DNA of 64,000 nt, from IMG/VR virus record IMGVR_UViG_3300046001_008198, positions 1 through 64,000 of that record; one strand, given 5' to 3'. Source of the stretch: a virus. Below, piece by piece: positions 45,912 to 55,411 of the stretch. The position numbers and the translations under genes were made by a program. Within the stretch, counting starts at the first letter, position 1. The number at the start of each line of letters is the position of its first letter. The notes below the pieces were generated by a model, which had not been told where the DNA came from, searched no databases, and worked only from the letters and a program-made list of their open reading frames with translations.

Positions 45912-47908
45912 AAATTAAGAGTTGTTTGTGACACTAAGGCCTTTAGATTATTAATTTCTCTGTTGACTTTTTTGATATAAAAACTGTAATCGATTTGATA
46001 ATATTCGATAGGTAATGTGCTGTCTACATTGATTGCTACTTCTTCTAATGAGGAAGATGCTTCTAGTTTCAATACACCTGCAACAGTTTTAGACTTATGT
46101 ACTTTTAGGATCTTACATCCATTCTTACATGCGTAGTACCGAATGGTTTTAGGGAGGGGAAATGTTACCATTTCGTCATCCATTCCTAGATAACATTCTT
46201 TTATAAATTTCCAATCCCCTTTGGCTCGAACACCCGCGCAATAATCGTAAATGTTTTGACCTTCTTTGATTGTTTTTTCTACAGGTATACCTAGTACAAA
46301 ATAATTATACAAGGCAATACGATTTATCCTATAGGATTTGTTTTTATGCAAAGCTTTATCTACTTCGAAGCGACCTTTACATTTGGTAGCGAAGTGATAA
46401 ATCTTATCGCCAGAAACTTTAAGCAAGGGTTTCTGTTCTTCAGCTAATAAACTTTTAGCTTTCTCTAAAGGAATTTCTTTTCCTTTAAATATACCTATGT
46501 AATTATTAACATCAAATACAATAAGCCTTTGGTAATCTTCATACTCCAATTCAAGTAGAGTTTGAGCTTCCCATTCTTTACAAATCTGATCGAATAGTTC
46601 TTCATATTCCTGTGGAATTAATACTTCTCCACCGTCAGTGTTTACCATCAGTGGTCTAGCCATTGGAATACGCTCACACAGGTCTTCTAAGAGCATAACT
46701 AATGAAAGCTGTCCATTACATGTAATCTGCATTGTAAAGAAGCTGTCCTTGAGAAAGCTATTCTTTTCATTACTTAACCCATAGGTTGAGTTCAGAACAA
46801 TTTTATACATGTAGTTTAGCGGATTCTTTTTGTCATACTTCAGACGCTCATTATAAAACCATTCATATCTGTTACAAAAGATTTCATTATTGATATGTGC
46901 TGGAGCCCATCTGTTACGGATTGCGAGATTAGGATAGAAAGATTTGACATCAAAAGATTTGATAATCATTCCGTCACCTGATTTATAATCACCTCGCTTG
47001 GCTCCATGGATTCCACCTAATGCAAAAGATATAGGTAAACCTCGATAGCTGATATCATATTTGAATGTACCTTTTAGATTTTCACCATCGAGTACTAGGT
47101 TCTTGAATGTACCTAGCATTTTCTGAAGACCTTCTGTTTTGAATTTAATGTATGGAAGAATTGCTTCTTTCAAATGAATTTTAGGACGATAAGTTTTCTT
47201 GTCTTTCAGATCCCATTTGCTAATACCTAAATCTTTACTTAGTAAATCCAGAAATATTTTCTTTACCATGTCTGGCTCAGAAGAATTCTTTAGATTCAAA
47301 TTAAAAACTTTCGATAACTCTTGTCTGATTTCAACTTCTCCTTTGTTTATTTTGTAAAGTTCTAAGGTAGATAAGCAATCATTCAAACAATATTTCCTGA
47401 GATCTAAAATTTGTTCGCGTGTGAGATGATCTCCTGGTTGGCAATCCATATCCATAATATTTGGATAGTCCATATTGTATTGGATCCATTTGAGAGATGC
47501 GAACTTTTGTTGGTTGTTGTAATTATTTATTGATGCTATATCGCAATCATTGTAAAGGAGATCCTTCTTTTTATAGATAGCATAACCTTTAGTATTTTTT
47601 TGATCGAGAAGGGTTTGAACAAAAAGATAAACTTCTTCAGCCACCCTTTCTCCAGAGAGATGGAGTAAGCGCTCATAGTTACTAATGACAAATGTTGAAA
47701 CCTGCGTATCAAAATCAAGCCCGTTGAATGAAATCAATCGAGTCTTATTTTTAATTAATTGTTTTTGAAAGTGGAGGTATTCAGTAAGTTGATTTTCATA
47801 TGAAGATACTTCAAAGCTGATAACATCATCAGGTTTATCGGCATCAACATATAAGGTCAGAAAACAGTTTCGAATTGTTTCTTTATCAAATACATATTCT
47901 TTTTCCAT
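45908..47908 (-). CDS. Family B DNA polymerase with 3'-5' exonuclease (666 aa)
   Basis: All key motifs are visible. Exonuclease motifs are D8-K-E10 (Exo I), N62-GLDFD67 (Exo II) and Y173-CLND177 (Exo III). Polymerase motif A is D320-VKSFYP, motif B is K369-IVLNSTYG, and motif C is NTDGG with D425. It should be the replicative, proofreading polymerase. At 666 residues it is compact; only about 45 residues separate motifs A and B, so the fingers region is small and there is no protein-priming TPR-like insertion visible there. Some crAss-like phages have family B and others family A polymerases. The gene follows a terminator and is coupled to the DUF932-like gene by ATGA. Confidence 0.92.
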   Translation of the reverse strand: MEKEYVFDKETIRNCFLTLYVDADKPDDVISFEVSSYENQLTEYLHFQKQLIKNKTRLISFNGLDFDTQVSTFVISNYERLLHLSGERVAEEVYLFVQTLLDQKNTKGYAIYKKKDLLYNDCDIASINNYNNQQKFASLKWIQYNMDYPNIMDMDCQPGDHLTREQILDLRKYCLNDCLSTLELYKINKGEVEIRQELSKVFNLNLKNSSEPDMVKKIFLDLLSKDLGISKWDLKDKKTYRPKIHLKEAILPYIKFKTEGLQKMLGTFKNLVLDGENLKGTFKYDISYRGLPISFALGGIHGAKRGDYKSGDGMIIKSFDVKSFYPNLAIRNRWAPAHINNEIFCNRYEWFYNERLKYDKKNPLNYMYKIVLNSTYGLSNEKNSFLKDSFFTMQITCNGQLSLVMLLEDLCERIPMARPLMVNTDGGEVLIPQEYEELFDQICKEWEAQTLLELEYEDYQRLIVFDVNNYIGIFKGKEIPLEKAKSLLAEEQKPLLKVSGDKIYHFATKCKGRFEVDKALHKNKSYRINRIALYNYFVLGIPVEKTIKEGQNIYDYCAGVRAKGDWKFIKECYLGMDDEMVTFPLPKTIRYYACKNGCKILKVHKSKTVAGVLKLEASSSLEEVAINVDSTLPIEYYQIDYSFYIKKVNREINNLKALVSQTTLNL

Positions 47909-47923
47909 AAATTATTGGATAAA

Positions 47924-47951
47924 AAAAGGAGTGCTATGATGCACCCCTTTT
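47924..47951 (-). terminator. Rho-independent terminator upstream of the polymerase gene
   Basis: AAAGGAGTGC pairs with GCACCCCTTT around a 6-nt loop, with one internal A-C mismatch. On the - strand it is followed by a T-run. It lies between the 135-aa gene and the polymerase gene and should limit read-through into the latter. Confidence 0.8.
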
Positions 47952-47971
47952 ATTCTTTGATATATTGGAAA

Positions 47972-48379
47972 CTATAGAAATGACTTGTAGTCAGCTCTAT
48001 CAGCATTTATCGCAAACATCTCTACAAATGTAATGATGTCCTCAGCTTTTTCAATTTGGATTTCATGAAATACTTCAAACATTTTTCGCTCTTGCTTGAA
48101 TGGATGACTTACTTTGGTACGACTGTCCGTATTAGGAGTCATCATTCCTTTGTCATCTACTTTCGGCATGAAGCTGAAATGATTTTTCTTTTCTTTCAGT
48201 AAGCACGCTAAGATTTTTCTTTTAGGATCGAATACACATTCTACATAAGGGCAGTCTGTTGTAAGCGGGATTAAAGAAAAAGTTGACTGCTCTCCACTTA
48301 AAGTGGTTGAAGTAATAAGCATTGAACCTATTACAGGTAATGCTTTGGACTTGGTTGGTTTATTAGGTAACTCTGGCAT
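47972..48379 (-). CDS. Unknown protein (135 aa)
   Basis: No recognised domain. The protein has a beta-rich centre (PYVECVFDPKRKILACLL) and an acidic helical C terminus. It sits between a RecE-like nuclease and DNA polymerase, and ends in TAG 20 nt before a terminator. An accessory replication role is possible from position only. Confidence 0.65.
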   Translation of the reverse strand: MPELPNKPTKSKALPVIGSMLITSTTLSGEQSTFSLIPLTTDCPYVECVFDPKRKILACLLKEKKNHFSFMPKVDDKGMMTPNTDSRTKVSHPFKQERKMFEVFHEIQIEKAEDIITFVEMFAINADRADYKSFL

Positions 48380-48409
48380 ATAATTAATTTTTTTTCAAAT
48401 ATAAGAAAT

Positions 48410-49381
48410 TTATAATTCAACTTCACCTAAAGCATATTCTTTTGGTAAATTGAATTCTTGTTTTCTCAAATGCCACTGCACTGTGTCAAATGATTTATTC
48501 ATTCTACAAGTCCATTTGTGCATACTTTCTTCTGAAACTTTGAATGCGTACACATCATTGTTTTTATCACATACAAGAAAGTAAAATTCAATCTTCCATT
48601 TATCTTTAGAGTTTTTTGGAATAAGTGACTCTACTAATTTTTTGTATATAGGAGGTTGTAAAAAGTAATGATATGTATCGAAACTAAATTCCTTCCACTC
48701 TTGTAAAGTACGCTCGGTCTTCTTGAGATCTACAATTTGTAGTACACACTTTTCATAATCGACTTTTAGTCTGTCCACAATTCCTCTAAGATCGAAATCC
48801 CATTCAGGCATGTTACAAGTTACATCCATTTCATTACGACATACTTGTTTCTGATTTGTTTGTTCAAAGAAATTATGATGCGCTTTATCATAATCCAAAA
48901 CAGCATCCGCTTTGGCAGTCATGGTAGCTACCGAATCATAAGTAACAATAGGAACTTTTTTAATGTTTGCTTCCTGCAATGCTCTAAAGTAATCAATAGC
49001 TTCAGGTGTTTGAATTCTTGAAAGTTTTATAGGATCTGTCATTTTATCATACAAACCTTGCTCTTTAATCCATGCTAAAGTTTCAACATTTAATTCACCT
49101 AAGCCCACGATTCCTTTTTCAGCAACCCATTGATAGTTAAAGTACCAATCACAAAAAGCTTTTGGATTTGCACTAGGCAGTTTGGCTGACTGCATCATAA
49201 ATTTTTCATTGATGGTATCTCTTTCCAATAGTAATGCATGGAATAATTGTCCGTCTACAAAATGTTTCTGATCAACTTCTTCAATTCCTTCTATGTATTT
49301 TTTGTAAAATTCTTTAGGACTTTTAATCAATGTTGTTATCGATGAGAAGCTTAACCTTCTTCTTTTTTTTTCTGTAAGCAT
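48410..49381 (-). CDS. PD-(D/E)xK exonuclease, RecE/Cas4-like (323 aa)
   Basis: The N-terminal helix pattern (LSFSSITTLIKSPKEFYKKY) and GQLFHALLLE (GxxxH) are typical of this superfamily. The catalytic core is FDLRGIVDRL, giving the metal-binding Asp, followed by IVDLKK, the DxK motif. The enzyme should resect double-stranded DNA ends to produce single strands for annealing or strand invasion. The Sak4-like recombinase and SSB-like protein encoded upstream are natural partners in a phage recombination module. A role in DNA degradation of the host is an alternative. Confidence 0.8.
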   Translation of the reverse strand: MLTEKKRRRLSFSSITTLIKSPKEFYKKYIEGIEEVDQKHFVDGQLFHALLLERDTINEKFMMQSAKLPSANPKAFCDWYFNYQWVAEKGIVGLGELNVETLAWIKEQGLYDKMTDPIKLSRIQTPEAIDYFRALQEANIKKVPIVTYDSVATMTAKADAVLDYDKAHHNFFEQTNQKQVCRNEMDVTCNMPEWDFDLRGIVDRLKVDYEKCVLQIVDLKKTERTLQEWKEFSFDTYHYFLQPPIYKKLVESLIPKNSKDKWKIEFYFLVCDKNNDVYAFKVSEESMHKWTCRMNKSFDTVQWHLRKQEFNLPKEYALGEVEL

Positions 49382-49387
49382 AGATAT

Positions 49388-50278
49388 TTATTTAAATTTT
49401 AATTTTGCTTTGAACATAAACTTATCACTTTTTTCTGTTATAAGTGGATTGTATTCTGCTAAGATGAAGGACATCATACGTGTTTTATCTTGCTTATAAA
49501 TACTTGGATCTCCATCACGTACAGCTGAATTTAATTCACATAATGTATCAATTGTATCAAGATGTAATTCTCCTTGAAATCCATTCTGTGATGTAGATGC
49601 TGATATAGTTTTAAGATAATTTAATAACACATCTCCTTTTAATATCTCTTTGTTTATATGACCAAGCATGATAAGATATTCAAATGATGTTACAGCATTC
49701 CATCTAAGACATGATGTTATACCGAGTTTTATATTTTCTGCATTTTCAGATGTCAACAAAGCTTTAGTTTTAGTATAGTCTTCTAGTTGCATAGTTGGTC
49801 TATCCATTAATCTAAAAAATTCAGATACAGGTACACGGATAGCAGATGATTTAGGATTTGGTGCACGAACAAAACTTTTTGTATGCCCTACGCTTTCATT
49901 AGTTTTATCCATATCTGCTGTAAATACTGTTGCCTCAGGATACTCTTCTAATATTTCTTTGGCAATGTCTATAATATTAGCATCTTGAGATGCAAATGCA
50001 GGAATTACTTTCATATATTCTATTGATAATTTATCAATAAATAATATATTTTCAAGTGTTCTGTTAACAGCAAATGGACTTATTGTTATAGGAGATCCTT
50101 GAATTTGGAATACTATATCGGTCGATGATTGCTTTTGCTTTTTGAACCAATCAATTTGTATATCAGAAGCCTTTATTTTAGGACATAAAGCTTCAACAAA
50201 AGTTGTAACACAAGAAGCTGTGTATTTAACTTGGGTTAGGTTTTCTTTTAATACTTCTTTGAAGATAATTATTTCCAT
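49388..50278 (-). CDS. Unknown protein (296 aa)
   Basis: No domain recognised. The protein is mixed alpha/beta with a mainly helical second half. It starts 14 nt before a terminator hairpin on the upstream side and lies 6 nt from the RecE-like gene, so they are probably coexpressed. A recombination or replication accessory role is a guess from position. Confidence 0.65.
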   Translation of the reverse strand: MEIIIFKEVLKENLTQVKYTASCVTTFVEALCPKIKASDIQIDWFKKQKQSSTDIVFQIQGSPITISPFAVNRTLENILFIDKLSIEYMKVIPAFASQDANIIDIAKEILEEYPEATVFTADMDKTNESVGHTKSFVRAPNPKSSAIRVPVSEFFRLMDRPTMQLEDYTKTKALLTSENAENIKLGITSCLRWNAVTSFEYLIMLGHINKEILKGDVLLNYLKTISASTSQNGFQGELHLDTIDTLCELNSAVRDGDPSIYKQDKTRMMSFILAEYNPLITEKSDKFMFKAKLKFK

Positions 50279-50292
50279 TGTTTTTAAAAAAA

Positions 50293-50312
50293 GGGAGAAC
50301 CGAAGTCCTCCC
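50293..50312 (-). terminator. Rho-independent terminator after the AAA+ ATPase gene
   Basis: GGGAG-A-AC pairs with GT-C-CTCCC (one mismatch) around a CGAA tetraloop. On the - strand it is followed by seven T. It lies 7 nt after the AAA+ gene stop. Confidence 0.8.
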
Positions 50313-50319
50313 GTAATTA

Positions 50320-51525
50320 TTATTCCATTACTGTTTGGTAGATGGCATTGTTAAGAAGTAAGTCATTCCACTTGTCATCTCCTCCTACTAATTTACGAGT
50401 GAGTACAAAGCGTAAGTCTGCTCCTAAACATTTGCTGTCAATCAAATCAACAACTCGTTGGATCATTACTTTATCAACCTGATTCTTTTGTACTACATGC
50501 TGAAGATGATTTGCTACACGAACCATAAGAACATTTGCAATGTCAGCACGGTATGTTGTACCAGATGAGCATACATTATTTATTTCCGATAAGATGTTTG
50601 CAAAAGGAATACTCAAGTCAAAGATTTTATCAGGAGAAATAATCATATCCATTTTGTTATGAATGAATGATGTGAACATTGATGCAGCTTCGCTACCTAA
50701 AGAACCTTCACCTAACATTTGGATAAGCTCTAAGTTTTGTTCGAAGTTTTGGAAGGTGCTGATCACTGAGAAGAACATTGAGATCGATCTTGGATTTACC
50801 TCTGGTCTTTTGTCATCGATTAGTTCTGGAGTCATCAATACAAAATTGATACATCTCGAATCTATTCCTGATTTCACTGCCCATTCAGCCCAAACTTCAG
50901 CATCAAACTTTACAAATAAGTTTAAGTATCTTGATTGTTGAGCAGGATCTTGGTATGCAACAGTGTAAATTCCGTCATCTGGATTAGATGATAAAAGAAT
51001 TGTCCAATCTTTTGGTAACTCCCAAGTCATATACTTCTGAGTACTAATCAAATTCATTACTGCTTGAGTGAACTGAGGGGCAGCGCGCGTATAATCATCA
51101 AGGATTAAAATACCTGCACCTTTCTTACCTTTAATCCATTGAGGTTCTGAATATGCCATACGTGAATCTGTAGTCACAACATATCCTAAAGTCTTATATG
51201 AATCAATTGCTTTTTCTCTTACCCATATTGAATCAACTACATCTCCTTTTTTGCAGACCATTTTATATTCTTCAACAGGAAGACCAATTAAATCACCTAT
51301 CTCTTGCATCTCAGCCATGTTTACCTGAGTCACATTATTTGCTGGATAACCAAGCATTTGTCCAACCTGATTGATTGCAGATGTTTTACCTAGTCCTGCT
51401 GGACCTACTATGTTTGCTGCTACAGGAGGAAGACCTTTAGCTGAATTTACTTTATTCGCTGCAATAATATGTAACATTACATTTTGCAATTCTTGAATAT
51501 TTACCTCGGTGTTTTTTGATGCCAT
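50320..51525 (-). CDS. MoxR-type AAA+ ATPase (401 aa)
   Basis: Walker A is GPAGLGKT (residues 41-48), Walker B is ILILDDY (about 138-144), and SSNPDDG gives the sensor 1 segment. This layout is that of MoxR-like AAA+ proteins, which work as chaperone-like remodelling ATPases with VWA-domain partners. Its partner here is the intron-split metallopeptidase/VWA gene encoded 7 nt upstream. It probably forms a hexamer that remodels a phage or host complex; the substrate is unknown. A terminator follows directly. Confidence 0.85.
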   Translation of the reverse strand: MASKNTEVNIQELQNVMLHIIAANKVNSAKGLPPVAANIVGPAGLGKTSAINQVGQMLGYPANNVTQVNMAEMQEIGDLIGLPVEEYKMVCKKGDVVDSIWVREKAIDSYKTLGYVVTTDSRMAYSEPQWIKGKKGAGILILDDYTRAAPQFTQAVMNLISTQKYMTWELPKDWTILLSSNPDDGIYTVAYQDPAQQSRYLNLFVKFDAEVWAEWAVKSGIDSRCINFVLMTPELIDDKRPEVNPRSISMFFSVISTFQNFEQNLELIQMLGEGSLGSEAASMFTSFIHNKMDMIISPDKIFDLSIPFANILSEINNVCSSGTTYRADIANVLMVRVANHLQHVVQKNQVDKVMIQRVVDLIDSKCLGADLRFVLTRKLVGGDDKWNDLLLNNAIYQTVME

Positions 51526-51532
51526 AATTAAT

Positions 51533-52565
51533 TTACATTTCTAGTTTGATACATTTTCCTGGAAGGTCGTCATTCATTCCGCTTACGGATGACAGAACCC
51601 ATAATATATTCCCTCTTGCATTTTCTGGAGCAGAACATTCTCCGTCTGTAAAATAAATCAGACATGAGTATTTACTTAAATTTTTGCGATACATATCTAT
51701 AACAGGTTGAAATTCTGTACCTCCTCGACCATTGATTTTAATATTGGCTCTTGGATTATACCTAATCACATTGTTAATTCTTGTATCACATAATACAACT
51801 GTTACATCGTGACCTGTACGATAGATGTGATGTATTTCATGCATGAATTCTGTAAGCTCATCGTTGCTTACACTAGCACTGGTGTCAATTGCTACAAGTA
51901 TATGTGAGAAATCTTTTCTTTTTAAACCAGGCATGTCAGAAAAGCGATTACTCTTTTTTCTTTTAGTGGTTACAAAATGGCACTTCACTGAAGTCCCTAC
52001 AAAGTTTCTTACAAATCCTCTCCAATTGAATTTTGGTGGAGTGATATCAACTATTTTATCAAGGATGTGCTTAACATCGAAAGGTAATGTACCTCGTGCT
52101 TTAGTCACTTCCTTAACAGCTTGGTCAATTGAATGAGCAAAACCTCGGTCTAAGATTTCTTTCATGGTATTACTCATACCTTCTATCTCATCCCATTGAT
52201 GATTTGGATTGTGTAATGGTTTACCATCGTCACCCATAACCATTTTACCACCAGGTTGACCTTCACCATCACCATCACTACCTGCTCCTTGACCATCACC
52301 TTCTTGGCTCTGGTTCAATAAATCTTTTAAAGCCTGTGAGTTTGGACAACCTGCTTCTTTTTCCTGAAGCAAAGCTTTGTAATAAAAGTTTGTGTCTTTT
52401 CCAGCAGGAAGATTTAAATCTTTGAATGCTTCTAAAGTACAGCCTCCTTCAGGTAATAACTCAGTAGGTATATCCTGATTGATATAAATATCCATTGCCA
52501 TGTTTGACAATTCTTTATCTTTCAAGTGACCAAAATCGGTAAGGTGGAAGAAACATATATGCCTT
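51533..52565 (-). CDS. VWA/metallopeptidase-like protein, exon 2 (residues 76-419 of the spliced 419-aa product)
   Basis: This exon carries a Gly/Asp-rich linker and a VWA domain with a MIDAS motif DTSAS (about residue 303 of the spliced protein), preceded by a region resembling the DUF2201-type metallopeptidase-VWA arrangement (SNMAMDIYINQDI). There is no good ATG at its 5' end; the frame is open back to base 52565 and continues into exon 1 at 53666 once the intron at 52566-53665 is removed. The 227 + 1,033 nt join gives 420 codons including the stop. The splice rebuilds HELRHICFFH, an HExxH zinc motif. It is a probable partner of the adjacent MoxR-type ATPase. Confidence 0.82.
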
Positions 52566-53665
52566 CATTATGTTAACTATAATTTTCATTATAGATCGGA
52601 CTATACCTTCATCTCATTGAGATGGCTTATTGTAGTCTCTGAACCTCCTTCTTGGTTTATAGGTATCAAAATAATTTTTATAGATATTATACTTTCTTTC
52701 TAAACATATTGTATGATTAGAATACATATAATTGTATAATATTAAACTATCTTGAATAGAAAAAGATAATAGGTAAACACCTGTAAATGATAATGTTTTC
52801 TTATGTGTTGGCAGAATAGTTATTAAATCTTTTAAAAATAATTCTGATCCTGAACAAATTTCTGTTTGCAATCGGATCCAATCTTGTGATTTAATATTCC
52901 TACTTACTCTAACACATCCATCACCATCAAAATAACCTCTTACAAAATGACTATATAAAGCATCATTTAATTTTGGTAATCTAATGGTTAATGATTTAGC
53001 TGATGTACAGCCTAGATTTATTAAATCTTGTTTCATTTTTGATGAACAAAGTCTAGCTTTCCATATTACACTTTTGTATTTATTGTGTATTTCTTTGGTT
53101 ATGAAGCCGGTATATTGTAGATCTTTTAAAAATGATTCTATGACTATTTTATCCTTCGATGTTAAGAAAACATTGTTGTTGTTTTTACCTATATTACCAT
53201 CGGCAAATAAGAATCCTAACCAGTAAGCTTTTCTTTCTGTATTTATATTTTCAAAATAATTATCATCACATGTAAATTTTAAAGCAGCTTCGGATGAAGT
53301 TCTTATATGATGATTGTTTCTTTTTAGAATTCTGAATACAGTTTTTCTATCTATACTAATTAGATTTGCTATTTTATCTGCTGATAATTTTTGATCAGTG
53401 TATAAATTTAACACTTGATCTTCTTTTTCTTTTACCATTATATGTAATTATATATGTACAAATGTACCTATTATTTTTAAATTACACAAGAAGTTTGGCT
53501 GCGGATTTCCCATTCGGACATCTTTATCTTTTTTACTATACCTGAGTGATTAATTCAGCCGCATACTATGTTACCATGTATGTTTAGTAGATAAAGCTTT
53601 AGGGGGTCCCCGTCAATTTAAAGCATTTTTACATGTACATCACTATACAAGGAGCCCAGACGTTA
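52566..53665 (-). ncRNA. Group I self-splicing intron (1,100 nt) in the VWA/metallopeptidase gene
   Basis: On the - strand the conserved core is visible: GGGAAATCCGCAGCCAAAC (P4/J region), GGTTCAGAGACTA (P7), a CATCTC/GAGATG P8 hairpin, then GGTATAGTCC (P7 3' strand). P1: exon end GAGCT pairs with the guide GGCTC, with the U-G pair at the splice site (base 53666). The 3' end is the G at 52566; exon 2 starts AAGGC, whose AGGC pairs with GTCT beside the guide (P10). Splicing keeps frame and restores HExxH. The 3' splice site is less certain than the 5' one; a site 4 nt downstream would also keep frame if the 5' site moved by one base. Confidence 0.87.
52614..53438 (-). CDS. LAGLIDADG homing endonuclease in group I intron (274 aa)
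   Basis: Two LAGLIDADG helices are present: YWLGFLFADGNI (about residues 69-80) and FVRGYFDGDGCV (about 168-179), so it is a single-chain two-motif enzyme. The N-terminal 50 residues look like a helix-turn-helix (LSADKIANLISIDRKTVFRI). It should cut the intronless allele of the host gene and drive intron homing. The last codons (RFRDYN) overlap the P7 strand of the ribozyme, so protein and catalytic RNA share sequence. It starts about 40 nt after the P4 region. Confidence 0.9.
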   Translation of the reverse strand: MVKEKEDQVLNLYTDQKLSADKIANLISIDRKTVFRILKRNNHHIRTSSEAALKFTCDDNYFENINTERKAYWLGFLFADGNIGKNNNNVFLTSKDKIVIESFLKDLQYTGFITKEIHNKYKSVIWKARLCSSKMKQDLINLGCTSAKSLTIRLPKLNDALYSHFVRGYFDGDGCVRVSRNIKSQDWIRLQTEICSGSELFLKDLITILPTHKKTLSFTGVYLLSFSIQDSLILYNYMYSNHTICLERKYNIYKNYFDTYKPRRRFRDYNKPSQ

Positions 53666-53892
53666 AGCTCATGGATTAATAATCCTTTCTTATGAGGTTC
53701 AGGTAAACTATCCCAGAAGTCAGGATTGATAAGCAGTTGATAGTTGATTCCATTAAGGCCAACACCTGCTGTTTTAGTTTTTCTTGTTACTTGTTTATTC
53801 AAACTAAGTAATACAAGTCCGTAAAAAGGCTCATCAAATATAAGCTGTTTACAGATTTTAAATACCGAATCTAAAACTTTTTGTTCACTCAT
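53666..53892 (-). CDS. VWA/metallopeptidase-like protein, exon 1 (residues 1-75 plus two bases of codon 76)
   Basis: The ATG at 53892 overlaps the TGA of the upstream gene (ATGA). The exon encodes a DUF2201-like N terminus: an FDEPFYGLVLLSL segment, a beta strand with NPDFW, and KKGLLIHEL, the start of an HExxH helix. Unspliced, translation would run through 12 intron codons to a TAA near 53629 and give an 87-aa truncated product without the zinc site or VWA domain. The intron begins at 53665. Confidence 0.82.
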
Positions 53893-54368
53893 GGTAAATC
53901 ATCTGATTCAATTAAAAATTCTGGGTCTAATGGTTCTGCCGACATAGATATTAAACTTTTCTTTTGAGCTTTAACATCAGGTGTTAACTCTTTTAGAGAT
54001 GCGAATAATACTTTTGTTTGCTCGACATAATAATGTTCTAAGGCATGAACATTGATCGATGATTTATATTTAGCCGTTTTGATAACTAATTTAACCAACT
54101 GTGTAAGATCAATATCCTCATCTGAATTATGGTTTTCATGCAGATTAACTTTCAAATCTTTGAATGCCGCATAGAAAACTTTTATATCATCTTTGTATGT
54201 TGATGCGGAACTTTCTTGTTTTAAACAAAAATCTTTCATCAATAACATTGAAGCTATACAGTTTTTATCTGTTAGTTTGTTAGTAAGAAATAATATAAGC
54301 ATCTTATGATCCGCAGGTGAAGACCCGCTTATGAAACCTAAATGCTTTTCAAATTCTGATTGTGTCAT
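53889..54368 (-). CDS. Unknown protein (159 aa)
   Basis: A helical protein with no recognised motif and an acidic C terminus (EPLDPEFLIESDDLP). It is coupled by ATGA overlaps to the primase gene upstream and the metallopeptidase gene downstream, so it is expressed with the replication proteins. Function unknown. Confidence 0.65.
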   Translation of the reverse strand: MTQSEFEKHLGFISGSSPADHKMLILFLTNKLTDKNCIASMLLMKDFCLKQESSASTYKDDIKVFYAAFKDLKVNLHENHNSDEDIDLTQLVKLVIKTAKYKSSINVHALEHYYVEQTKVLFASLKELTPDVKAQKKSLISMSAEPLDPEFLIESDDLP

Positions 54369-55351
54369 TTGTAATATGTATTAAAGGTTGTGGTTAAACT
54401 TTTCAGCATAAACAATCTTGAGTTTGCAACACCGTGTTCTTTCAAACAATCAGCTACATCCTTTTCAATTGTAAAGTTTATACTTTGTAAATCGAATCTT
54501 TCTTTGTAGACAGCAGCACTTTTTAATCCTGCTGCATCGTTATCAAATAAGATTGAGATGAATGGATATTTTGATTTGAAAAATAGCATATCCGCTTCAC
54601 TGAGTATACTGTTTTCACTGTCGGCCGCAATGCATTCCATGCCTGATATCTTTAAGCGTTTGAAGGCTGCAATATCTTTAATGCCGCTTTGTATAAGTAA
54701 CCAAGGAGCTTTGTATTGAAGTTGATCTTTACCTTGGATGTAATCTTTAACCTTAATGTATTTGGTTTTCTTCTCTCCTGGATTATAAATCTTATACAGT
54801 TCTCCTGCAGCAGTAAAGAAACCATAGCATAAAGGCTTATCAAATTGAAAGTACTCTGTATTAACACCGAGTTTCTTTTCAAAGATATACTTTGATAAAG
54901 GTTTTACATTTAAATAATTCAGGATGTCAGATCCTATATGAAACTGTGACCAGTGCTCTTGATCTAAAGTGTTCCAACCTCTAACTTCATGGTGTGTAAT
55001 AGTCCATACAGGTTTTGTAAAAGTGCTTAGTGTATGAGAGTGAATATCAGTATTGCCTTCTTTGTATAGATTAAATATTTTTCTATAGGCTTCCTGCTTA
55101 TCCAGATTGTATAACAGCTGAACCAAATGTACTCCGTCTCCTTTATAACCGCTGCTGAAATCTACAAATTTGTATTTGCCAGCCTCATTTATATAAAGCA
55201 TGAAGGATGGATCAGTGTCTTGAGCATTGAATACAGAGCGGATTTTAATTGTTTGACCTATAAGTTTTTCATTGATTGGTAGAAAGTTTTCGAACACCCA
55301 TTCATTAGGTACAGGAAAATTTTCATGATCGAATTGAAATGTTGAAATCAT
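54365..55351 (-). CDS. DnaG-type DNA primase with TOPRIM domain (328 aa)
   Basis: The N-terminal part (about residues 35-95: DTDPSFMLYINEAGKYKFVDFS and GDGVHLVQLL) resembles the primase zinc-binding region, but the usual Cys/His ligands are not evident. A TOPRIM domain follows, with ISGMECIAADSENS and the signature ILFDNDAAGLKSA (DxD). It should make RNA primers for the phage replisome alongside the DnaB-like helicase encoded upstream. A 10-bp terminator hairpin precedes it, so its expression may depend on read-through or a promoter I cannot see. Confidence 0.85.
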   Translation of the reverse strand: MISTFQFDHENFPVPNEWVFENFLPINEKLIGQTIKIRSVFNAQDTDPSFMLYINEAGKYKFVDFSSGYKGDGVHLVQLLYNLDKQEAYRKIFNLYKEGNTDIHSHTLSTFTKPVWTITHHEVRGWNTLDQEHWSQFHIGSDILNYLNVKPLSKYIFEKKLGVNTEYFQFDKPLCYGFFTAAGELYKIYNPGEKKTKYIKVKDYIQGKDQLQYKAPWLLIQSGIKDIAAFKRLKISGMECIAADSENSILSEADMLFFKSKYPFISILFDNDAAGLKSAAVYKERFDLQSINFTIEKDVADCLKEHGVANSRLFMLKSLTTTFNTYYK

Positions 55352-55364
55352 ATCTGTAAAATAA

Positions 55365-55394
55365 AAAAGGGTGAAGTATGTACCTCACCCTTTT
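55365..55394 (-). terminator. Strong rho-independent terminator after the SSB-like gene
   Basis: AAAAGGGTGA and TCACCCTTTT form a perfect 10-bp stem around a 10-nt loop. On the - strand it is followed by TTATTTT. It lies 18 nt after the SSB-like gene and before the primase gene. The symmetry means it could also work on the + strand. Confidence 0.85.
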
Positions 55395-55411
55395 ATTGTG
55401 ACTAATATTAA

